A DNA stretch of 6,512 nucleotides, taken from the NCBI GenBank assembly GCA_030696435.1, contig JAUYSF010000052.1:1-6512 (forward strand), read 5' to 3'. The notes beneath the pieces are model-generated. The model was not told the DNA's origin. It searched no databases and worked only from the letters and a program-made list of their open reading frames with translations. Shown piece after piece: positions 1 through 6,414 of the stretch. Every line of letters begins with the position of its first letter. Within the stretch, counting starts at the first letter, position 1. This DNA comes from Desulfoprunum sp. (GTDB lineage Bacteria > Desulfobacterota > Desulfobulbia > Desulfobulbales > Desulfocapsaceae). Made by a program: the position numbers and the translations under genes.

Positions 1-181
1 AGGAGTTGGAGTTCATGCGCAAAAAGGGGCGGGTTTGCCCTTCGAGCAGATAGCGCGGGCCGCTGCTGCCGTTGGCGGGGAGATAGCCGCTGATGATCCG
101 CTCCGGTTTTTTGCTCCGTCCTTCTTCCTGTAGCCGTTGTAATTCCCGGCTCAGCGATTCGTCAAGTCGATCCAGTGCCAT
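1..181 (-). CDS. kbl: Alpha-oxoamine synthase family PLP enzyme, probable glycine C-acetyltransferase (2-amino-3-ketobutyrate CoA ligase), N-terminal part only
   Basis: Only the first 60 codons are present; the gene continues past the left edge. The likely role is cleavage of 2-amino-3-ketobutyrate with CoA to give glycine and acetyl-CoA, the step after threonine dehydrogenase, using PLP in the cytoplasm. Seen: an ATG at 181-179 with a strong AGGAGAGG ribosome site (186-193), a charged N-terminal helix (about residues 1-25), then ERII at 27-30, GPRYLLEG at 41-48 and FLRMNSNS at 53-60. The last resembles the segment just before the YLGL motif of KBL and 8-amino-7-oxononanoate synthase enzymes. 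The stretch between ERII and the FLRMNSNS motif is a few residues longer than I recall for the E. coli enzyme, so this is a variant form. The start lies 15 bases after the tdh stop, which argues for KBL over the biotin or sphingolipid relatives. The catalytic lysine and the rest of the PLP site are outside the window, so the exact reaction is inferred from context. Confidence 0.77.
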   Translation of the reverse strand, partial: MALDRLDESLSRELQRLQEEGRSKKPERIISGYLPANGSSGPRYLLEGQTRPFLRMNSNS

Positions 182-185
182 TTTT

Positions 186-193
186 CCTCTCCT
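186..193 (-). promoter_or_regulatory. Strong ribosome binding site of the kbl homologue
   Basis: On the minus strand this reads AGGAGAGG, and the four As that follow lead directly into the ATG at 181. It fixes the start of the otherwise truncated downstream gene. It also shows that this gene has its own initiation signal inside the short gap after tdh. Confidence 0.8.
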
Positions 194-196
194 GTA

Positions 197-1234
197 TCAG
201 ATATTCCAATTGAGTATGACCTTGCCGGACCTGCCGGAGCGCATCACCTCAAAGCCCTGTTCGAATTCGCTGAAGTGAAACCGGTGGGTGATGAGCGGGC
301 TGATGTCGAGGCCGGTCTGGATCATCGCGGTCATCTTATACCAGGTCTCGAACATCTCGCGGCCGTAGATGCCTTTGATGGTCAGCCCGTTGAAGACGAC
401 GGTATTCCAGTCGATGGCCGTAACGCCCGGCATGATGCCCAGCATGGCGATCTTGCCGCCGTGGCACATGTTTTCCAGGATGGATTCTAAGGCACTTGGA
501 TTGCCCGACATCTCCATGGCCACATCGAAGCCTTCGCGCATACCGAGTTTTTTCTGGACATCGGCCACGCTCTCCTTCGAGACATCGACGGTCATACTGG
601 CCCCGGCCTTGGCTGCCAGTTCGAGTCGATACGGGTTGACGTCGGTCACCACCACATGGCGGGCCCCGGCATGTCTGGCGATGGCGGCGGCCATGCAGCC
701 TATGGGACCGGCCCCGGTGATGAGCACATCCTCTCCGAGGACATCAAAGGAGAGGGCGGTATGGACGGCGTTGCCCAGAGGATCGAAACAGGCCAGGATA
801 TCGGTTGGGATGGAGCGGTCGCAGTACCAGGCGTTGGTCACCGGGATGGCGAGATACTCGGCGAAGGCCCCGGCCCGGTTGACTCCGACTCCGCTGGTCC
901 GGTTGCAGAGATGCCGCCTGCCGGCGAGACAGTTGCGGCAGTGGCCGCAGACGAGATGGCCCTCGCCCGAGACCAGATCTCCGGCCTTGAAGTCGATGAC
1001 ATTCTCGCCGATCTCGGCAATCACGCCAACGAACTCATGGCCGATGGCCATCGGTACGGGGATAGTCTTCTGGGCCCAGGAATCCCAGTTGTAGATATGG
1101 ACATCGGTGCCACAGATGGCGGTCTTGATGATCTTGATCAGAACCTCGTTTTTTCCCAGCTCGGGGATGGGGATCTCCTGCAGCCAAAGCCCCGGTTCGG
1201 CCTTTGCCTTGACCAGAGCCTGCATTGTCTTCAT
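197..1234 (-). CDS. tdh: L-threonine 3-dehydrogenase (zinc-dependent medium-chain dehydrogenase)
   Basis: It oxidises L-threonine to 2-amino-3-ketobutyrate with NAD+ in the cytoplasm. The 345-residue protein aligns by eye with E. coli Tdh (341 aa) along its whole length. Catalytic zinc ligands are Cys41 (in [13 protein letters not shown]), His66 and Glu67 (GHEFVG). The structural zinc cysteines are 96, 99, 102 and 110. The Rossmann nucleotide loop is GAGPIG at 174-179, with VVTDVN following for the NAD ribose. The C-terminal [14 protein letters not shown] block is diagnostic of Tdh within the alcohol dehydrogenase superfamily. Start choice: the ATG at 1234 has GAGG six bases upstream. An ATG at 1246 (349 aa) is also open but has a poorer site, and the ATG at 1225 would match the E. 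coli N-terminus most closely. The kbl homologue follows 15 bases downstream, so the two are probably co-transcribed. I see no clear sigma70 promoter upstream. No key residue is missing. Confidence 0.97.
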   Translation of the reverse strand: MKTMQALVKAKAEPGLWLQEIPIPELGKNEVLIKIIKTAICGTDVHIYNWDSWAQKTIPVPMAIGHEFVGVIAEIGENVIDFKAGDLVSGEGHLVCGHCRNCLAGRRHLCNRTSGVGVNRAGAFAEYLAIPVTNAWYCDRSIPTDILACFDPLGNAVHTALSFDVLGEDVLITGAGPIGCMAAAIARHAGARHVVVTDVNPYRLELAAKAGASMTVDVSKESVADVQKKLGMREGFDVAMEMSGNPSALESILENMCHGGKIAMLGIMPGVTAIDWNTVVFNGLTIKGIYGREMFETWYKMTAMIQTGLDISPLITHRFHFSEFEQGFEVMRSGRSGKVILNWNI

Positions 1235-1335
1235 CTGGGACCTCATTGGAGAAGTTGGACGGTCGGAACAGCAGCCGATGGCTATATGTCGATTTTTATC
1301 ATTTTCCGGGTGAGAGCTTTTGCTGCAAATACGCT

Positions 1336-1352
1336 ATATCAATGGATTACAA
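1336..1352. promoter_or_regulatory. Possible second copy of the operator-like element, tdh side
   Basis: The 16 bases 1337-1352 match 1546-1561 at 13 positions, including the whole right half-site ATTACAA. The left half is degenerate, so the element is far less symmetrical than the other copy. It lies about 100 bases upstream of the tdh start, where a regulator could act on the leftward unit. In an intergenic stretch of this size a match of this quality could arise by chance, so this is a weak call. Confidence 0.3.
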
Positions 1353-1516
1353 CAGAAAAATAGACGATGCAAGTCTTTGTTTGTCTCCTGTGCCGATACC
1401 CCATCTCAAAGGAACACTGATCGGCTGGCCAAGGGCTGGCATCGACAATCAGGGCGGGAATTCGTTGGGCTTGGACACCGTTGGCTTACTTTTACGGAAA
1501 CGGAGGCCTTTCGATC

Positions 1517-1545
1517 TTGCTCAAACGTGCAGAGTTCCCTATAAT
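1517..1545 (+). promoter_or_regulatory. Predicted sigma70-type promoter of the exporter operon
   Basis: A -35 element TTGCTC (1517-1522; the first three bases fit consensus) is separated by exactly 17 bases from a perfect -10 TATAAT (1540-1545). Transcription would start around 1552, giving a leader of roughly 85 bases before the GTG start of the channel gene. It is the only convincing promoter in the intergenic region and points towards the four-gene operon. Confidence 0.65.
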
Positions 1546-1561
1546 TGTCATTGCATTACAA
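1545..1561. promoter_or_regulatory. 17-base imperfect palindrome at the predicted transcription start, candidate operator
   Basis: The sequence reads TTGTCATTGCATTACAA. The outer arms TTGT and ACAA and the inner AT/AT pairs are symmetrical about position 1553. It touches the last base of the -10 box and covers the predicted start site. That is the usual place for a repressor of the TetR or MarR type to block an efflux operon. No regulator gene lies in the window, so the binding protein is unknown. Confidence 0.45.
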
Positions 1562-1638
1562 ACGTGTTGTACCTGCGAGAAAACGGCTGTCGCCGCGTGG
1601 GCAAAGGTTTTTACTCAGACTGGGCGGGACAAGAAGAC

Positions 1639-3081
1639 GTGAAAAACAGACAAGATATGCGGCATACCGGCTGGCTGACCGCAATACTGCTGCTCATCTG
1701 CAGTGTGACGGTGCCATCGGCATGGGCGGCGAAGATCAGCTTCAACGAGGCCTGGCAGGAGGTGCTGCGCGGCCATGACAGCCTGGCGGCCGGGCGGGCG
1801 AATATCGAGCGAACACAGCATCTGCAGAAGGCGGCTCGCGATCTCTATTTCCCGAAGGTCGATCTGGCAGCCCGTTACACCCGGCTCGATCAGGCCGTGG
1901 AGCTTTCGCCTGAGGAAATCCTCGGGAGCATGCCGGCGGGCGACACGGTGGGCAGGCTACTGGCAGGTCTTGGCAGTACCTATGGACTTTCTCCGGCCCA
2001 GATCAACGCCGGCCTGACTTCCAGGATTGCCGACCGCGATATGCGCACCAGCTCAGTCACCGGCCTTTGGCCGATCTATGCCGGTGGCCGGATCGATGCG
2101 GCCCAGGAAATCGCCAAAAATCAGGTCGATGAGGCCCGGTTTCAACTCGATATGGACAGGCAGAAGCAGTTTGAAACGCTGGCCCAGTACTATTTCGGTA
2201 TAGTGCTGGCCCAAGAGGTGCTGGAGACCAAGGCCAAGGTCAAAGCTGCCCTGCAAAAACATCGAGACCATGCGGTCCTGCTCGAACGGCAGGGCCAGAC
2301 GGCCCATGTTGAGAGACTGCAGGCCGAGGCCTCGCTGGCCAAGGCCGGGGTCGACGAGACCAAGGCCCGACATGATCTGGAGATCGGCCGGGCTGCTTTG
2401 CATCGAATGCTCAAACTCCAGGAGCAGCCCGAGCCGGGAAACCATCTTTTCATCAATGCCGGACTACCGCCCCTTGCGACATTCCTCGATAAGACTCTGG
2501 CGGGGCATCCCGGTCTCGGTGTCTATGAGGCAAAAGGCCGGCAGGCCGAGGGGCTGGCCAAGGTGGAGAAAGGCAAGTATCTGCCCGAGGTGGCGCTCTT
2601 TGGTTCCTACAATCTCTATGAAGACGATAACCTGGCGGCTGAACTGGCCCCGGATTGGCTGGTGGGAGTGGGGATCAGCGTTCCTCTGGTTGATCGTTCG
2701 GGGCGCTCGGGTAACCTTGGCGCTGCCCGCAGCATGGTGCGTCAGATCGGCTCTTTGCGGGCTCAGGCCCGTCAGGATCTCTCCCTACTGGTCGAAAAAA
2801 CCTATCGCCAGGCCCAGCAGGCCGTGGAAGAATATACGGGACTCGGTTCCAGTCTGACCTTGGCCGAGGAGAATGTCCGGCTGCGGGAAAAGGCCTTTGA
2901 TCAGGGGCTGTCGACCTCACTCGATGTGGTTGACAGTAGACTCTATCTGGCTGGGATCCAGACCCAGAGGTCGGCGGCGTCCTATACCTATGTCCTGTCT
3001 CTGGCGCGCCTGCTGGCCATGAGCGGCATGAACGACAGTTTTTCAACCTATCAGCATGAACAGGCAATTGAGGTGAAGTAA
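1639..3081 (+). CDS. TolC-family outer-membrane channel protein of a tripartite exporter
   Basis: This is the predicted outer-membrane and periplasmic duct of the exporter encoded by this operon. The 480-residue length is usual for the family. A signal peptide is visible: basic residues at 2-9, a hydrophobic core at about 12-25, and PSAWA ending at residue 30 as the likely cleavage point. The mature protein starts KISFNEAW and shows the two-fold outer-membrane efflux protein repeat. Each half has a long helical segment rich in Ala, Gln, Glu and Lys, with a beta-strand segment between (RYTRLDQAVEL and LWPIYAGGRIDAA in the first half; GSYNLYEDD and VGVGISVPLVDRSGR in the second). Start choice: GTG at 1639 gives a proper basic n-region, with GGGA nine bases upstream. 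ATG at 1657 is the alternative. The open frame extends far upstream, but that part carries no family sequence. Cys21 lies in the signal peptide, but Ile before it does not fit a lipobox. The stop overlaps the next ATG by one base. Substrate unknown. Confidence 0.92.
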   Translation: MKNRQDMRHTGWLTAILLLICSVTVPSAWAAKISFNEAWQEVLRGHDSLAAGRANIERTQHLQKAARDLYFPKVDLAARYTRLDQAVELSPEEILGSMPAGDTVGRLLAGLGSTYGLSPAQINAGLTSRIADRDMRTSSVTGLWPIYAGGRIDAAQEIAKNQVDEARFQLDMDRQKQFETLAQYYFGIVLAQEVLETKAKVKAALQKHRDHAVLLERQGQTAHVERLQAEASLAKAGVDETKARHDLEIGRAALHRMLKLQEQPEPGNHLFINAGLPPLATFLDKTLAGHPGLGVYEAKGRQAEGLAKVEKGKYLPEVALFGSYNLYEDDNLAAELAPDWLVGVGISVPLVDRSGRSGNLGAARSMVRQIGSLRAQARQDLSLLVEKTYRQAQQAVEEYTGLGSSLTLAEENVRLREKAFDQGLSTSLDVVDSRLYLAGIQTQRSAASYTYVLSLARLLAMSGMNDSFSTYQHEQAIEVK

Positions 3082-4055
3082 TGCGTGTTGTGAAAATTCT
3101 CTCGGCAGTCTTGCTCGTTGTCGTGGTCGTCGGCTGGCTGGCGTACACCTTCCGGCAGGCCTATCAGCCCAGGCCTGAGCGGCTGCAGGGCCAGATCGAG
3201 GCCCAGCAGTATTCCGTTTCGTCCAAGGTAGCAGGGCGAATTGATAAAATTTTGGTGCATAAAGGCGATACGGTCAAGCGCGGGCAGCTCATTTTTGCCC
3301 TGGTCAGCCCGGAACTGGAGGCCAAACTCGCCCAGGCCAAGGCCGGCCGGGATGCCGCTGAGGCTGTAGCTGAGCAGGCCGATAAAGGGGCGCGCAGCCA
3401 GCAGATCGAGGCGGCCCGCGATCAATGGCAGCAGGCCGGGACCGCGGTTGAATTGTTGGAGAAGACCTTCAAACGTCTGGATTCGCTCTATCGTGACGGG
3501 GTGCTGGCCGAACAGAAACGCGATGAGGCCCTTGCCCAGTTGCAGGCTGCCCGACATGCGGCGGATGCCGCCCGCCAGATCTATCTGATGACCGAAGAAG
3601 GCAGCAGGAAAGAGGAGAAGGCCGCCGCAGCAGGTAAGGTCCGCATGGCAGCCGGAGCAGTCGCCGAGGTCGAGGCCTATACCGCTGATACCCGGATCGC
3701 CAGCTGGAATGACGGAGAGGTCAGCCAGGTCCTGTTGCAGAGCGGCGAGCTAGCCCCGCAAGGGTTTCCGGTGGTGACGATCCTCGATATGCAGGATATC
3801 TGGGCCGTCTTTCACATCCGTGAGGATCGACTGCAGGAATTTGCCAAAGGAACCGAATTCAGGGTAAATATCCCGGCTCTTGGCAAACAGGCCCATCTCT
3901 TCCGGGTCAGCCATGTCGCCCCGATGGGAGATTTTGCCATCTGGCGGGCCACCCAGGCCGACAAGGGTTTTGATATGCGTAGCTTTGAGATCGAAGCCCG
4001 CCCGCTCAAGCCCATTGAGGGGCTGCGAGTCGGTATGTCAGTCCTCGTCGAATAA
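3081..4055 (+). CDS. HlyD-type membrane fusion protein (periplasmic adaptor)
   Basis: This adaptor would link the inner-membrane permeases to the TolC-type channel. The protein has 324 residues. One N-terminal membrane anchor (about 5-22, very Val/Leu-rich) is followed by the first half of the biotinyl-lipoyl domain (36-74: GQIEAQQYSVSSKVAGRI, then GDTVKRGQLIF). An Ala/Gln/Glu-rich alpha-helical hairpin (about 76-198) comes next. The second lipoyl half (about 203-232, with NDGEVSQV and SGELAPQGFP) leads into the beta-barrel region, which ends in GLRVGMSVLV. The segment GDFAIWRAT at 283-291 recalls adaptors of the YhiI/YbhG group that partner ABC-2 permeases, rather than RND-pump adaptors; this is from memory of the family. 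The start overlaps the preceding stop by one base and has GAGG seven bases upstream. The stop overlaps the next gene's start by one base. The protein looks intact. Without an RND pump or major-facilitator gene nearby, the permeases downstream are the obvious partners. Confidence 0.93.
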   Translation: MRVVKILSAVLLVVVVVGWLAYTFRQAYQPRPERLQGQIEAQQYSVSSKVAGRIDKILVHKGDTVKRGQLIFALVSPELEAKLAQAKAGRDAAEAVAEQADKGARSQQIEAARDQWQQAGTAVELLEKTFKRLDSLYRDGVLAEQKRDEALAQLQAARHAADAARQIYLMTEEGSRKEEKAAAAGKVRMAAGAVAEVEAYTADTRIASWNDGEVSQVLLQSGELAPQGFPVVTILDMQDIWAVFHIREDRLQEFAKGTEFRVNIPALGKQAHLFRVSHVAPMGDFAIWRATQADKGFDMRSFEIEARPLKPIEGLRVGMSVLVE

Positions 4056-5224
4056 TGGCCTTCTCAATCGGTGCACAGTTGAGGCGAGAGGGGCGACTGC
4101 TGTTTGCCGACCCCTGGCTGATGAGTCTTGTGAGTTGGATACCTTTGCTGCTGTTCGGCAGTATCTGGTTCATTTTTTCCGGCGCAATTGCCCGAGATCT
4201 GGCAACAGGCGTGGTCGATCTCGACGGCAGCCGGATGTCCCGGGCCCTGATCCGGCAGTACGATGCCGGCCCGGCCCTGCAGGTCGGGCGGAGCTACAGC
4301 ACGGTTGCCGAGGGGGCAAAGGCCTTGCGGGGCGGCGAGATCTACGCCCTGGTGATTATCCCCGCCTCCCTGGAAAAAGACACGTTGCTTGGCCGGGTGC
4401 CACAGGTGACGGCCTTCTATAACAGCCAGTTCATCCTGATCGGCAGGCTTATCAATGCCGCCCTGCAGCAGGCCCACGGGACATCTGTCGCCGGCATCGA
4501 GGTGGCTGGAAATCTTCGTTCCGGTAGCCCCGAAATGCGTATGGCTTTGGCCACCGCAGTTCCCATCGGCAACCAGCTCAATCCGCTCTTCAACAGCAGC
4601 AGCAACTATGCCCAGTTCCTGGTCTCTGCTATCATCCCGGCGATCTGGCAGATCCTCATCGTGGTGACAACCATCCTGAGCATGGTTGTCGAGATGGGGC
4701 GAGAAGAGGGTTTGTATCGGTGGCTGCATCCCCATCCAATCGCTGCGATTCTCCTCAAGCTCATGCCCTATACTTTGGTGTTCTGGCTGCAGGGCATCGG
4801 TTTTCTCGGGGGCATGTTTGTGCTCCTCGGCTGGCCGATGCACGGCAGCTGGGCTGTGCTGCTGGGGGCCCAATTTCTGACCGTCTTGGCCTGTCAAGCC
4901 GCCGGGGCCTGTATCTTCTTCCTCAATCCCGATCCCACCCGGGCCCTCAGCCTGGCAGCGGCCTATACTGCGCCGGCCTTCGCCTTTATGGGGATCACCT
5001 TCCCGGTCAGCGATATGAATCTTGCGGCCAGGATCTGGCGCAGCATCCTGCCGATCAGCCACTATATCGATATCCAGGTCAGCCAGGCCAACTACGGTGC
5101 GCCTGCGGCAACGGCTATCTCCGACCTGGGCTGCCTGCTGGTCTTTCTGCTGCTTCTTGCTGTTGCTGTGCTGAAGGCCCGGCAGATTTCTGCCGCCCAA
5201 CCGGCAGAAGAGGTGTTGGCATGA
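4055..5224 (+). CDS. ABC-2-type transporter permease, first of two paralogues
   Basis: This is an inner-membrane permease of the exporter, 389 residues long. Predicted membrane segments are at about 22-45, 187-211, 237-259, 266-289, 296-317 and 358-374. This is one N-terminal helix, a large periplasmic domain (46-186), then five helices: the ABC-2 membrane type of the YhhJ/YbhS/YbhR kind. The periplasmic domain starts with VVDLDGS (53-59) and contains LRGGEIYALVIIP (91-103), features it shares with the next gene's product. A conserved-looking stretch, NPLFNSSSNYAQFLVSAIIP (176-195), leads into the second helix. The cytoplasmic loop MGREEGLYRWL (214-224) is where an ATPase would be expected to dock. 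There is no obvious ribosome site before the ATG, and the start overlaps the upstream stop by one base, so translation probably depends on coupling. The stop overlaps the next start by four bases. No ATPase domain is fused. Substrate unknown. Confidence 0.93.
   Translation: MAFSIGAQLRREGRLLFADPWLMSLVSWIPLLLFGSIWFIFSGAIARDLATGVVDLDGSRMSRALIRQYDAGPALQVGRSYSTVAEGAKALRGGEIYALVIIPASLEKDTLLGRVPQVTAFYNSQFILIGRLINAALQQAHGTSVAGIEVAGNLRSGSPEMRMALATAVPIGNQLNPLFNSSSNYAQFLVSAIIPAIWQILIVVTTILSMVVEMGREEGLYRWLHPHPIAAILLKLMPYTLVFWLQGIGFLGGMFVLLGWPMHGSWAVLLGAQFLTVLACQAAGACIFFLNPDPTRALSLAAAYTAPAFAFMGITFPVSDMNLAARIWRSILPISHYIDIQVSQANYGAPAATAISDLGCLLVFLLLLAVAVLKARQISAAQPAEEVLA
5210..5213 (+). promoter_or_regulatory. 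Ribosome binding site deciding the start of the second permease
   Basis: GAGG lies seven bases before the ATG at 5221. It selects this internal ATG within a frame that stays open for about 500 bases upstream, where the reading is only a shadow of the first permease gene. Confidence 0.65.
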
Positions 5225-6396
5225 GCTGGTGGCAGTTGCTGCGCTGCGAGTGCCGGGCGATCTTCAGCCATCCGGTTCTTCTTCTCACGGTGTTTGGTGG
5301 GGTGATCTTCTATTCCTTCCTCTATCCTCTGCCCTATACTCGGCAGATTCTGTGTGAACAGGCGGTGGTGGTAGTTAACCTCGATGGCAGTCAGCTCAGC
5401 CGCCGCCTGGAGCGGATGGTGGATGCCACCCCGCAGGTTCGCCTGAGTTCCCGAGCCCATTCGCTCCAGGAGGCGGAGAAGATGATGATTGAGCGCAAAT
5501 TTGCCGGGATACTGGTGATTCCCGAGCACTTTTACCGGGATCTGCTCCTGGGCAGGGAGCCGACACTCTGCTTTGCCGGTGATGCCTCGTATTTTCTGGT
5601 CTATAGCACGGTCCTTGAGGGTATGAGCGGAGCCGGAAAGACCCTGGCCTCCGAGGTCAAGATCAACCGTCTGCTTACGACGGGAAGGGCCGCCAGTTCG
5701 GCCACGGCCCAGTACACGGCCATCCGGCTGAATGCCCGTCCGGTCTTCAACAGCGCTCTGGGGTATGTCAATTATGTGCTGCCGGCCGTTTTTGTGCTTA
5801 TCCTTCATCAGACCCTGCTGATGGGCACGGGGATACTGGGTGGCGGCCAGAAGGTTCTGGCTGGAAGGGGTGCCCCCGGGTATTGGATGGAGGCTGCTGC
5901 CTGGCGGCTGCTGCTGGTCAGAACCCTGATCTTTGGTCTGATCTACTGCCTGTTGGTCATGTATTACTTCGGTTTCAGCTTTTCCCTGTACGGCATTGCC
6001 CGACTGGCAGATATGACCCAGTTGTGGCTCCTGGTGCTGCCTTTTCTCTTGGCAGCGACCTTTCTTGGCATCTGTCTCGGCCAGATCCTGCCACGGCCCG
6101 AGCTGGTCACCCTTGTGGTGCTGCTCAGCTCGATGCCGCTGGTCTTCGCCTCTGGCTTTGTCTGGCCGCTCTCGGCCATACCGGCACCTGTCACCGCTCT
6201 GGTGCAGGTCATCCCGGCTATCCCGGCCATCCAGGCCTTCATCCTCCTCAATCAGATGGGGGCGGATTTCGGCCAGATCCTGCCGCTCTGGGGCCAGCTC
6301 TGGCTGCAATGCCTGGTCTATGGTTTTTTGGCCTGGTGGCTGTTGCGGCGCAGGAGTGGCGGGCAGGGCACAGTCGTTGGAATTCGGGAGGGTTGA
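5221..6396 (+). CDS. ABC-2-type transporter permease, second of two paralogues
   Basis: This is the second inner-membrane permease, 391 residues, probably pairing with the preceding one as a heterodimer. It has the same plan: an N-terminal helix (about 18-37), a large periplasmic domain (38-182), and five further helices at about 183-205, 229-251, 266-288, 293-315 and 355-375. The periplasmic domain opens with VVVNLDGSQLSRRL, matching VVDLDGSRMSRAL of its neighbour. It also shares the AGILVIP / YALVIIP motif and a DLLLGR / DTLLGR motif. NARPVFNSALGYVNYVLPAV (171-190) corresponds to the NPLFNSSSNYAQF block. The C-terminal half has the ABC-2 pattern SSMPLVFASGFVWPL (303-317), then an IPAIPAIQAF segment. 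It starts within the ATGA overlap with the previous gene, behind a GAGG. The upstream part of its open frame is not coding. GMSGAGKT at 134-141 fits the Walker A pattern but sits in the periplasmic domain and is judged fortuitous. No clear terminator follows the stop. Confidence 0.93.
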   Translation: MSWWQLLRCECRAIFSHPVLLLTVFGGVIFYSFLYPLPYTRQILCEQAVVVVNLDGSQLSRRLERMVDATPQVRLSSRAHSLQEAEKMMIERKFAGILVIPEHFYRDLLLGREPTLCFAGDASYFLVYSTVLEGMSGAGKTLASEVKINRLLTTGRAASSATAQYTAIRLNARPVFNSALGYVNYVLPAVFVLILHQTLLMGTGILGGGQKVLAGRGAPGYWMEAAAWRLLLVRTLIFGLIYCLLVMYYFGFSFSLYGIARLADMTQLWLLVLPFLLAATFLGICLGQILPRPELVTLVVLLSSMPLVFASGFVWPLSAIPAPVTALVQVIPAIPAIQAFILLNQMGADFGQILPLWGQLWLQCLVYGFLAWWLLRRRSGGQGTVVGIREG

Positions 6397-6414
6397 TCCC
6401 CGTCAGTCTTATTC

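Larger units (their letters stand above)
1235..1638. other. Divergent intergenic region between tdh and the exporter operon
   Basis: About 400 bases separate the two divergent transcription units. Short open frames cross it but none has a good ribosome site or a recognisable protein. The open frame leading into the channel gene reaches back into tdh, but its upstream part has no signal peptide or channel-like sequence. The stretch about 1285-1380 is more AT-rich than the flanking genes and is where a tdh promoter would be expected. On the minus strand I found only weak hexamer pairs there, so none is annotated. The rightward promoter and two related palindromic elements are listed separately. 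No tRNA, riboswitch or terminator hairpin is evident. Confidence 0.7.

Noticed and set aside
369..1094. Plus-strand open frames opposite tdh (also 656-1363).
   Set aside because: They are antisense to a confidently identified gene, with no recognisable domains or ribosome sites.
1423..1440. Direct repeat GGCTGGC (1423-1429 and 1434-1440) in the intergenic region.
   Set aside because: It is seven bases, present twice, and of ordinary composition for GC-rich DNA. It has no relation to the promoter elements.
1225..1638. Upstream extension of the channel gene's open frame to a 618-residue protein.
   Set aside because: The extension overlaps the start of tdh, crosses the predicted promoter, lacks family similarity and would bury the signal peptide about 140 residues inside the protein.
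1697..1701. Cysteine in the signal peptide of the channel protein, as a possible lipoprotein lipobox.
   Set aside because: The residues before Cys21 are Leu-Leu-Ile; a lipobox needs a small residue at -1. A standard cleavage site follows after PSAWA.
4064..5200. Long minus-strand open frame opposite the first permease (a similar one at 5092-6309 lies opposite the second).
   Set aside because: Both are Gln/Asp/His-rich with no hydrophobic or domain pattern, as expected from the antisense of GC-rich membrane-protein genes.
4720..5220. Upstream extension of the second permease to 558 residues.
   Set aside because: It overlaps the first permease almost entirely. The proper start at 5221 has a ribosome site and the usual N-terminal helix, and the extension reads as an out-of-frame shadow.
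5620..5643. Walker A-like GMSGAGKT in the second permease, tempting because the operon lacks an ATPase.
   Set aside because: It fits GxxxxGK[ST] but lies at residues 134-141, inside the predicted periplasmic domain, with no Walker B or ABC signature nearby. The first permease has no equivalent at the matching place.
6386..6401. GGGAGGGTTGATCCCC near the end of the operon as a terminator.
   Set aside because: The stem would be only three to four pairs, overlaps the stop codon and is not followed by a T-run.
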